From: RZZS01 sp964498755
Lineage (GTDB): Bacteria; Pseudomonadota; Alphaproteobacteria; Micavibrionales; Micavibrionaceae
Direction: 5' to 3'
NCBI GenBank assembly: GCA_964498755.1
Contig: CAZCIB010000003.1
Location: 19,678 to 83,677 of the forward strand
Length of the DNA stretch: 64,000 bases
The notes under the pieces are model-generated. The model searched no databases, had not been told where the DNA came from, and worked only from the letters and a program-made list of their open reading frames with translations. Position 1 is the stretch's first letter. Every line of letters begins with the position of its first letter. This document shows, one piece after another, positions 58,161-64,000 of this stretch. The position numbers and the translations under genes are program-made.

Positions 58161-58454
58161 ATAGTCACTCCAGTTAAAAGTTAGACACAATGTGTTTTGT
58201 TATGCCCGCCCCGGATCGAGTCCGGGATAAACTGCGGCGGGCATCCAAGCGCCTGTGACTTTGGGCTCCCGCCTTCGCGGGAGTGACACCAAGTGTCGAA
58301 ATCTTAAGTAGGATGATTATGCAGAGCGCGCAGAGGCCGCAGAGAAACAAGCTCTCTAAAAAAACTCTGCGCCCTCTGCGATCTCTGTAGTTTAATAACT
58401 TTCCGGCGAAAATCAGGGCGCAAAAATGGATCACTATTTATTCAAGTGACGATA
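58160..58454. mobile_element. MITE-like element with nested palindrome
   Basis: The left end is TATAGTCACTCCAGTTAAAA; the right end in complement is TATCGTCACTTGAATAAATA. Inside are a CCCCGGATCGAGTCCGGG palindrome with CCGCCTTCGCGGG and the CAGAGCGCGCAGAG... / CTCTGCGATCTCTGTAGT hairpin. The remaining spacer up to hisG (58455-58680) has one half-array GCATTCGTGTTTATTAGTGG and no gene. Confidence 0.65.
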
Positions 58455-58680
58455 AACCGCCCTGACTCCTCTGTGAAACTCTGCGTCTTTGTTATTCTGT
58501 GGTGAAATTTATTATGCGCTTCGCGGGCGGAAAAGCATTCGTGTTTATTAGTGGTTTTTTATAATGCCTGCAGCGCAATACTCCGAGACTCCCGGCGTCC
58601 TGGCAGTGAGTAAAAATCTTTCTTTCTGGCTCTGTAAAACATCTGTACAACCCCCGCCCTTCCCCGCTAAAACATCCTTT

Positions 58681-59352
58681 ATGCAGGAAGATACGAAAAA
58701 ACTGATCCTCGCCGTGCCCAAGGGCCGGATTTTGAAAGAGCTTCTGCCGCTGCTGGAATCTTCCGGCATTGTCCCGGAGGACGAGTTCAGGAACGAGGAC
58801 TCGCGCCTCCTGCAATTCAAAACCAACCGCGAAGACCTTGATATCATCCGCGTGCGCGCCTTTGACGTCGCGACATTCGTCGCCTTTGGCGGCGCGCAGC
58901 TCGGCGTCGTCGGCAGCGACGTGCTCGAAGAATTTGATTACAGCGAGCTTTACGCGCCGATCGATCTCGGGATCGGGCATTGCCGCCTGTCCGTCGCCAT
59001 GACCGAAGACGCCGCCCGCGACGAGGACCCGGAGAAATGGAGCCATGTCCGCGTCGCCACAAAATACCCGCATGTCACGCAGCGCCATTTCGAGGCCCGC
59101 GGCGTTCAGGCGGAGTGCATCAAGCTCAACGGCGCGATGGAAATCGTTCCGCAGCTCGGCATGGCGCGGCGGATTGTGGACCTTGTGTCCACGGGCTCGA
59201 CGCTTAAAGCCAACGGCATGGTGGAGATCGAAAAGATCATCGACGTGTCTTCGAGACTGATCGTTAACAGAACAGCCCTTAAAACCCGGCCCGGCGAACT
59301 CGGCGCATGGATCGAATCGTTCCGCAACGCCGTGCGCAAAGAGGCCGCATGA
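58681..59352 (+). CDS. hisG: ATP phosphoribosyltransferase, short form
   Basis: Catalyses the first step of histidine biosynthesis from PRPP and ATP. The 223-residue protein begins KLILAVPKGRILKELLPLLE (in pieces), then RAFDVATFVAFGGAQLGVVGSDVLEE (in pieces) and the PRPP loop IVDLVSTGSTLKANGM (in pieces). It lacks the C-terminal regulatory domain, so it is the short type that needs HisZ; no hisZ is in the window. Start ATG 58681 gives the conserved N-terminus; upstream in-frame sequence is not HisG-like. It overlaps the next gene by 4 nt. Confidence 0.92.
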   Translation: MQEDTKKLILAVPKGRILKELLPLLESSGIVPEDEFRNEDSRLLQFKTNREDLDIIRVRAFDVATFVAFGGAQLGVVGSDVLEEFDYSELYAPIDLGIGHCRLSVAMTEDAARDEDPEKWSHVRVATKYPHVTQRHFEARGVQAECIKLNGAMEIVPQLGMARRIVDLVSTGSTLKANGMVEIEKIIDVSSRLIVNRTALKTRPGELGAWIESFRNAVRKEAA

Positions 59353-59834
59353 ATGAGAGCTATCGCATCGCTTCCGTCTCTTTCCCGGAAGACGCGCCGG
59401 ACTCGGACGAGCTGCTCTGCGGCAAAAGCCTGGACGCCATTATAAGCGGCATTGTCGAACATAGCTACTTTAACCCGCTGGCCGATGAAAAACCGCCCTA
59501 TGATCTTGAACTCGCCGTGGTCGATAACCGCCTCGCCATCCGCGTTTATAACGCGGAGAGTGAGGTTCTGCCCGTTCTTGTCCTTTCCATGCGCCCTTAC
59601 GCGCGCCTGATCCGTGATTATTTCCTGCTGTGCGAGAGCTTTGAGGACGCGCGCAAGTTCGCCACGCCCTCGCGGCTCGAGGCGATTGATATGGGCCGCC
59701 GCTCGCTCCATAATGAAGGCGCGGAGCTTTTGATTCAGCGCCTGAACGGCAAGATCGAGATGGACCATGAAACCGCCCGCAAACTCTTTACCCTGATGTG
59801 TACGCTGCATGGAAAGCGCACCCGCCACCGCTGA
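59349..59834 (+). CDS. UPF0262 family protein
   Basis: A 161-residue protein of the UPF0262 family, found almost only in alphaproteobacteria beside murA/his genes. SYRIASVSFPED (residues 4-15), LELAVVDNRLAIRVYN, LSMRPYARLIRDYF, and IDMGRRSLHNEGAELL (in pieces) are conserved. Function is unknown. ATG overlaps the hisG stop (ATGA), and its end overlaps the phosphatase gene. Confidence 0.9.
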   Translation: MNESYRIASVSFPEDAPDSDELLCGKSLDAIISGIVEHSYFNPLADEKPPYDLELAVVDNRLAIRVYNAESEVLPVLVLSMRPYARLIRDYFLLCESFEDARKFATPSRLEAIDMGRRSLHNEGAELLIQRLNGKIEMDHETARKLFTLMCTLHGKRTRHR

Positions 59835-60279
59835 TATGGAAGAAGACCCGGGCAGCGTGCACAGCATTCTCGTCCTGTGCGCGCATAACGCCGTGCGCTC
59901 GCCCATGTGCGCGGCGCTGCTCAGGGAACGCTTCGGCCGGACGAAATACGTCGTCTCGGCGGGCCTGGAGCCGGACGAGGCCGTCAACGGCTTTGCGGTT
60001 CAGGTCATGAATGATGCGGGCCTCGACATCTCCGGGCATGCGCCGCAAGACGTGGACGCGCTCGAGGATGAGTCTTTCGACCTGATTATCGCGCTCTCGC
60101 CCGAGGCGTTTAAAAAAGCGCGCGAGATGGCGGCGCACGGCGCGGGCAGCGCGGAATTCTGGGACCTGCCGGAACCGCCCGGCGTGCTTGAGGGTTTACC
60201 GCACAGCCAAATGCTGGAGGCGTACAAGCGGCTGCTGAAAGAGATCAGGGCGCATATCGGGAACAGGTTCGCTGATTAG
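59809..60279 (+). CDS. Low-molecular-weight phosphotyrosine phosphatase-like protein
   Basis: A 156-residue protein of the LMW-PTP/ArsC fold. The P-loop is LVLCAHNAVRSPMCAAL, giving Cys-X5-Arg-Ser; the general acid is the Asp in FWDLPEPPG. The loop AHNAV is unlike the usual TGNIC, so substrate preference may differ. It could be a tyrosine phosphatase or arsenate-reductase relative. ATG 59836 is an alternative start 27 nt downstream, past the UPF0262 stop. Its stop codon lies at the edge of the GCTGATTAG array. Confidence 0.85.
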   Translation: MESAPATADMEEDPGSVHSILVLCAHNAVRSPMCAALLRERFGRTKYVVSAGLEPDEAVNGFAVQVMNDAGLDISGHAPQDVDALEDESFDLIIALSPEAFKKAREMAAHGAGSAEFWDLPEPPGVLEGLPHSQMLEAYKRLLKEIRAHIGNRFAD

Positions 60280-60382
60280 ATTATTAGATTATTAGCTGAT
60301 TAGCTGATTATTCTCTCACCAGCCAATCAGCCAATCAGCCAATCAGCCAATCAGCCAATCAGCTAATCAGCTAATCAGCCAG
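60268..60382. repeat. GCTGATTAG / CAATCAGC inverted tandem array
   Basis: The left arm is GCTGATTAGATTATTAGATT and further GCTGATTA words; the right arm has at least five CAATCAGC words followed by two CTAATCAG words. It starts within the last codons of the phosphatase gene, provides its stop, and ends before the infA leader. The same family ends the SleB gene at 6657-6722. Confidence 0.9.
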
Positions 60383-60443
60383 ACTTGAAATCCCCCGCGC
60401 AAAGGCGTATGAAGATAGCCAGCCAATAACGAACAGAGGATAC

Positions 60444-60662
60444 ATGGCAAAAGAGGATTTACTCGAATTTAAAGGCGTAGTGACGGAAGTCCTGCCGAAC
60501 GCGATGTTCCGCGTCAAGCTGGAAAACGAACACGAAGTGCTCGCGCATACGGCCGGAAAAATGCGCAAGAACCGCATCCGCGTCCTCGCGGGCGATACCG
60601 TCGTCGTCGAGATGACGCCTTACGACCTCTCCAAGGGCCGGATTATCTTCCGGGAGAAATAA
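60444..60662 (+). CDS. infA: Translation initiation factor IF-1
   Basis: A 72-residue S1/OB-fold protein that binds the ribosomal A site during initiation. EFKGVVTEVLPNAMFRVKLEN (in pieces), HTAGKMRKNRIRVLAGD (in pieces) and MTPYDLSKGRIIFREK (in pieces) match IF-1 along its entire length. Confidence 0.98.
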   Translation: MAKEDLLEFKGVVTEVLPNAMFRVKLENEHEVLAHTAGKMRKNRIRVLAGDTVVVEMTPYDLSKGRIIFREK

Positions 60663-60663
60663 T

Positions 60664-60755
60664 TCAGGAATCTCGGAATACTGGAATCTCAGAATCTCGG
60701 AAAATATAAGCATGGTGGATAATAATTCCGAGATTCCGAGATTCCGAGATTCCCC
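60664..60755. repeat. GGAATCTCGG / CCGAGATTCC array that enters maf
   Basis: The left arm is CAGGAATCTCGGAATACTGG then GAATCTCAGAATCTCGG; the right arm is three CCGAGATT words. The left arm begins 2-3 nt after the infA stop. The right arm lies inside the first codons of maf and encodes EIPRFRDSP. Confidence 0.9.
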
Positions 60756-61326
60756 TTCCCTGATCCTCGCCTCCGCCTCCCCGCGCCGGCTCGAGCTTTT
60801 AAAACAGATCGGCGTCACGCCGGCGCAGGTCATCCCCGCCGATATTGATGAAAGCCCCTTAAAAGACGAATTGCCGCGCGATCTGGCTTTAAGATTAGCG
60901 CAGGAGAAGGCGCGGGCCGTAGCATGCAAATGCGCAGACGAACATATCCTCGCCGCCGATTCGGTCGTCGCCTGCGGCCGCCGCGCCTTGCCGAAGGGCG
61001 AAAGCGAAAAAGACGCGCGCTATTGCCTCGACATGCTCTCCGGGCGGCGGCACCGCGTCTATGGCGGAATCGCGCTGATCACGCCCGAAGGAGAAATGAT
61101 CTCGCGCCTCGTGCAAACGATCGTCCACTTCAAACGCCTCAACGATGCGGAAAAACAGCTCTATATCGACAGCGGCGAATGGGAGGGCAAAGCCGGCGCC
61201 TACGCCATTCAGGGCTACGCCGCCTGCTTCGTCAAATCCATTCAGGGCTCATATTCCAACGTGATCGGCCTGTGTTTGCACAATACGTATCAGATGCTGG
61301 GCGGGTGCGGGTATTTCAAAAGATAA
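60712..61326 (+). CDS. maf: Maf-like nucleoside triphosphate pyrophosphatase
   Basis: A 204-residue house-cleaning pyrophosphatase for non-canonical or noncognate NTPs. SLILASASPRRLELLKQIG (about residues 16-34) is the Maf signature; LAADSVVACG, RRHRVYGGIALI and EWEGKAGAYAIQG follow. The first 14 residues are encoded by the repeat array 60664-60755, and no ribosome site is obvious before ATG 60712, so initiation may be weak or coupled to infA. Confidence 0.92.
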   Translation: MVDNNSEIPRFRDSPSLILASASPRRLELLKQIGVTPAQVIPADIDESPLKDELPRDLALRLAQEKARAVACKCADEHILAADSVVACGRRALPKGESEKDARYCLDMLSGRRHRVYGGIALITPEGEMISRLVQTIVHFKRLNDAEKQLYIDSGEWEGKAGAYAIQGYAACFVKSIQGSYSNVIGLCLHNTYQMLGGCGYFKR

Positions 61327-61375
61327 GCCGCCATCATAAGCGCAACCGGGCTTTTGTTCCATCAGCACAGGGGCG

Positions 61376-61559
61376 GAGCGACTCACTCCGGCTTTATGAA
61401 GCTGCGCTTAGCGCATTTTTATAACCACAGAGCGCGCAGAGAACGCAGAGCATATGAGCTCTTTAAAAGACTCTGCGCCCTCTGCGATCTCTGTAGTTTA
61501 AAACTTTTTAGCGAAAATCAGGCCGCAAAAATGGATTGTTATTTATTCAATTGACTATA
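61376..61559. mobile_element. MITE-like element, left end lost
   Basis: CACTCCGGCTTTATG...GCGCATTTTT matches the left interior of 44697-44902. The CCACAGAGCGCGCAGAG / CTCTGCGATCTCTGTAGT hairpin and the right end, in complement TATAGTCAATTGAATAAATA, follow. From 61580 to 61662 there is a further CGCGAAGATCC / AAATCTTCGCGTCTTCGCGG array. No gene is seen between 61327 and 61843. Confidence 0.7.
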
Positions 61560-61843
61560 AATATCTGATTTTTTTACGCGCTGACGCGCGCGAAGATCCC
61601 CGTTCTCTTGGCGCGCCTGGCGTCTTGGCGGTGAATAAAAATCTTCGCGTCTTCGCGGTTTAAAATTTTCAACTCGGAGATCACAGGGCGCACAGAGATC
61701 TTAATCCCCGCCATAGCGAGCGACCCTCTTCTCTTTAAAATTCGTCTCACAAAGATTCCTCGCATTCGCTCGGAATGACAAAATAGAAGTCTACGTTTAA
61801 AGTGTCTCTATGCTTTAATAGCGGAAGGGAGAGGAAAGCGGCA

Positions 61844-63052
61844 TTGGACATTCTCATCGACGAAAAGGACGGGAGCCTGTGGGTGGCGGCGCTGGACGCG
61901 CGGCGGCGGCTGGCCGGGCTTGAGATCGATCCGGAGGATGAGGAAATCCGCTGGGGCTCGATCTACTGGGCGAAAGTCACGCGGATTGACGCCTCAATGG
62001 ACGCGGCCTATGTCGATCTCGACGGCGACAATGTCGGCATCCTCAACAATTCGGACGTGCGAATCCGCAAACCCGGTGAAGAGACTCCGCGCAAGGGCGG
62101 GGCCGAGGCGATCGGCAAAACCCTCGCCCCCGGGCAAATGGTCGCGGTGCAGGCGAAAAACGGCATTTCGCAAAACGACAAGAACGAAAGCGATCACAAA
62201 TACCCGCGCGTCAGCATGAACATCACCCTCCCCGGGCGTTACCTGATCTATTCGCCGATGAGCCGGGAGAACTATATCTCCCAGCGCATCCGCGACAAGA
62301 AAATGAGAAAGCAGCTGCTCGACATGCTGCACCGGCTCGAGGGCGTGGAAAGCTGCATCATGCGCGCCGCCGCGCTCAACACCCAGACCGACGTTCTGGT
62401 GCGGGAATATAAACTCCTGCGCGAAATCTGGAAACGCCTGCAGGAGCATTTCATCGGCAACGGCCCACAGCTGATCATGGAGGGCCCGGACGCGATCCAG
62501 CGCGCGCTGAGCGACAACGCCGCGCAAACGATCGGCGGCATCGAGGTCGTCACCATGGAGCAATATGAAAGCGTCGAGGAATGGTGCGAGCTTTACGGCC
62601 CCGATCTCGTTACCAAAATCAAGCCGGTCGAGCTTGAAAACCCTTACGCGGATTTGAGCCTGTTCTATCACCACGACGTCATGGGCCAGATTGAAAAAAT
62701 GTTCGTGCCCTACGCCGTGCTGGAAAGCGGCGGCAGCCTGATGATCGAGCGCACGGCGGCCTTAACGGCGATTGACGTGAACCGCGGCGCGGACAAACGC
62801 AGCAATCTCTCGGTCAATCTCGAGGCCGCGGCGGAAATCGCCCGCCAGATAAGGGTCCGCAATCTCGGCGGAATTATCGTCATCGATTTTCTCAAGCTGA
62901 AATCGAAAAAGGATGAAGGGATCTTGATCGCCGAACTTGAAAAACAGTTCAACTTCGACCCGTGCACCGTGCAGATCCACGGCATGACCGCGCTGGGATT
63001 GATTGAAATTACCCGCAACCGCCGAACGCCGTCATTAATGGAGCGGGTTTAG
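61844..63052 (+). CDS. rng: Ribonuclease E/G family protein, short form
   Basis: Endoribonuclease for rRNA maturation and mRNA decay. From TTG 61844 (GGGAGAGG 9 nt upstream; GTG 61802 is also in frame) it has 402 residues. An S1 domain (about 35-120, with an insert) is followed by the catalytic part: TALTAIDVNRG and GGIIVIDFLKLK carry the two metal-binding Asp. It ends at RNRRTPSLMERV, without the Zn-link cysteines of E. coli RNase E. Position after maf is the usual alphaproteobacterial order. Confidence 0.92.
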   Translation: MDILIDEKDGSLWVAALDARRRLAGLEIDPEDEEIRWGSIYWAKVTRIDASMDAAYVDLDGDNVGILNNSDVRIRKPGEETPRKGGAEAIGKTLAPGQMVAVQAKNGISQNDKNESDHKYPRVSMNITLPGRYLIYSPMSRENYISQRIRDKKMRKQLLDMLHRLEGVESCIMRAAALNTQTDVLVREYKLLREIWKRLQEHFIGNGPQLIMEGPDAIQRALSDNAAQTIGGIEVVTMEQYESVEEWCELYGPDLVTKIKPVELENPYADLSLFYHHDVMGQIEKMFVPYAVLESGGSLMIERTAALTAIDVNRGADKRSNLSVNLEAAAEIARQIRVRNLGGIIVIDFLKLKSKKDEGILIAELEKQFNFDPCTVQIHGMTALGLIEITRNRRTPSLMERV

Positions 63053-63118
63053 GCAGGCCGTCAACAGAATTGCAAGACTTTTCAGTTAACTGTAAACTCC
63101 TGACCGGAGGTACGCGCC

Positions 63119-63568
63119 ATGTCCCGGCTTGAAGGCCCTGAAGAAAAACCCCGCTGGCTATACCGCTTCGACAATTACAAGCGGGCGTTTCTGTTGCTGC
63201 GTGAAGGCGTGGAAATTCTCGAACTGCGCGATTTGAGCCAGCTCGAAAAAGAAGGCCTTGTGCAGAGATTTGAATATACCTGGGAGCTGGCGTGGAAACT
63301 CCTGCGCGATTATCTCGAAAGCGAGGGCGTCGCGCTTGACAAAATTACGCCCGCCTCCGTGATCCGCGCGGCCTACGCCGCCAATATCATCGAGAACGGC
63401 GAGGGATGGATGCGCGCGCTCGACGCCCGCAACAAGATGTCGCATGTCTACAACATGGAAACCTTCGAAGAGGTCATCGCGGAGATTCAGTCGGATTACC
63501 TTTCCCTGCTGGATTCTCTCTATATGTCGATGATGGAAACGGCAATCGGGCGCGAAGGCGATGCATGA
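63119..63568 (+). CDS. HEPN protein (HI0074-type), second module
   Basis: A 149-residue helical protein of the nucleotidyltransferase-substrate-binding family. QRFEYTWELAWKLLRDYLE (in pieces, about residues 49-67) and RNKMSHVY (RX4HXY, about 108-115) are present. GGAGG precedes ATG 63119. The motif is the HEPN RNase site and Tyr target. It overlaps the MNT gene by 8 nt, as expected for a TA module. Confidence 0.85.
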   Translation: MSRLEGPEEKPRWLYRFDNYKRAFLLLREGVEILELRDLSQLEKEGLVQRFEYTWELAWKLLRDYLESEGVALDKITPASVIRAAYAANIIENGEGWMRALDARNKMSHVYNMETFEEVIAEIQSDYLSLLDSLYMSMMETAIGREGDA

Positions 63569-63875
63569 TCACGGCCTGAGCCAAAATCAGCTTGATATGA
63601 TCAGGGACGTTCTCGCGCCCTATGCGCCGAAAATAGACAAGGTCGGGCTATTCGGCTCGCGCGCCACCGGGACTTACCGCGAAAATTCCGACATCGACAT
63701 GGTCATTTACGGCGATCTCGGACAGGCCGAAATTGACAGGATCGGGACGCTGTTCGACGCCAGCGCGCTCGCCGTTCCCGTGGACGTGCAGGGTTATCAT
63801 CTCATCGCCTACCCGCCGCTGAAAGATCACATAGATGCGGTCATGCGAACGCTGTTTAGCCGAAGGGATTTTTGA
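63561..63875 (+). CDS. MNT nucleotidyltransferase, second module
   Basis: A 104-residue minimal nucleotidyltransferase: VGLFGSRATGTYRENSDIDMVIYGD (in pieces, about residues 28-52) gives the GS-x-DxD site. It should be the AMP-adding antitoxin of the HEPN protein. It is only modestly similar to the pair at 22142-22858, so the two modules are probably independent gains. Confidence 0.85.
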   Translation: MHDHGLSQNQLDMIRDVLAPYAPKIDKVGLFGSRATGTYRENSDIDMVIYGDLGQAEIDRIGTLFDASALAVPVDVQGYHLIAYPPLKDHIDAVMRTLFSRRDF

Positions 63876-63882
63876 GCGGGTT

Positions 63883-64000
63883 TTAACCCCTGCCCTTCCC
63901 CATCGCCTTCATCATGATTTTCTCGACAAACGGGAAAAAGAGAAAATAAGGCATGGCCTGCAGGAGCTTCATAAAAATGAACATCCCGAACGGGAACACG
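63883..64000 (-). CDS. C-terminal end of a membrane protein (partial)
   Basis: An open frame enters from the right edge on the minus strand and stops at TAA 63885-63883. The visible 38 residues (VFPFGMFIFMKLLQAMPYFL then FFPFVEKIMMKAMGKGRG) are hydrophobic with a basic tail, like the end of a polytopic membrane protein. The family cannot be named from so little. It is convergent to the HEPN-MNT module. Confidence 0.55.
   Translation of the reverse strand, partial: VFPFGMFIFMKLLQAMPYFLFFPFVEKIMMKAMGKGRG

Noticed and set aside
60268..60382. Possible CRISPR array
   Set aside because: The repeated words are 7-9 nt with no spacers, are inverted rather than all direct, and no cas genes are nearby. 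The other tandem arrays fail the same way.

Overview
The window looks like a chromosomal segment of a moderately GC-rich alphaproteobacterium. Gene order supports this: yggT-folD, erpA divergent from dgt, SPOR-nagZ-scpA-scpB-tatABC, and murA-hisG-UPF0262-phosphatase-infA-maf-rng (UPF0262 is essentially alphaproteobacterial). Two GTTC-N7-GTTC type boxes and a LexA/S24-like regulator head point the same way. A 100-N gap shows it is a draft scaffold. A protein-lysine methyltransferase of the rickettsial type beside an autotransporter, an IalB-like protein and several murein hydrolases hint at a lineage that interacts with other cells. The exact taxon cannot be fixed from sequence alone.

Layout. 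1-6077: end of a metalloprotease-like lipoprotein, yggT, a toxin-antitoxin pair inserted at the start of folD (leaving a relict of the old folD start), an oxidoreductase, nhaA and an EamA transporter. 6122-13211: a decayed T7-like (podovirus) prophage, all on the minus strand, with two small conserved genes, a proline-rich gene, portal (frameshifted 5' end), Bbp19-like, scaffold, a 28-codon stump of the capsid gene, a membrane protein, a SleB hydrolase and a 3TM holin. A PilZ gene is embedded in it. 13262-14326: a phage-repressor-like HTH domain fused in frame to pyrE, behind SOS-box-like operators. 14523-24630: nadK, a DNA glycosylase, and the TCA genes sucA, sucD and sucC. Three divergent paralogues of unknown function stand where sucB would be expected; a HEPN-MNT pair and a DUF1622 gene are also inserted. 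24956-29840: a coiled-coil protein, a lambda-lysozyme-like protein and a lytic transglycosylase. 30042-36127: CNNM/CBS transporter, mdh, DUF2336, erpA, dgt. 36498-43232: an unknown 502-residue protein, then SPOR, nagZ, scpA, scpB, tatA, tatB, tatC. 43478-48272: zapE, xth, higBA and two lipoproteins. 48868-55387: autotransporter, lysine methyltransferase, IalB-like protein, tRNA-Thr. 55595-63052: dcd, murA, hisG, UPF0262, phosphatase, infA, maf, rng. 63119-64000: a second HEPN-MNT pair and the end of a membrane protein.

The most striking property lies between the genes. Almost every spacer, including those inside operons, holds inverted arrays of short tandem words (7-10 nt). At least ten unrelated word families occur, often nested, and they often start within 0-15 nt of a stop codon. 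Overlapping these is a MITE-like family with TATAGT termini. Some repeats have entered coding sequence: inside zapE, at the ends of the EamA and portal proteins, at the start of Maf, and at the break of the capsid gene.
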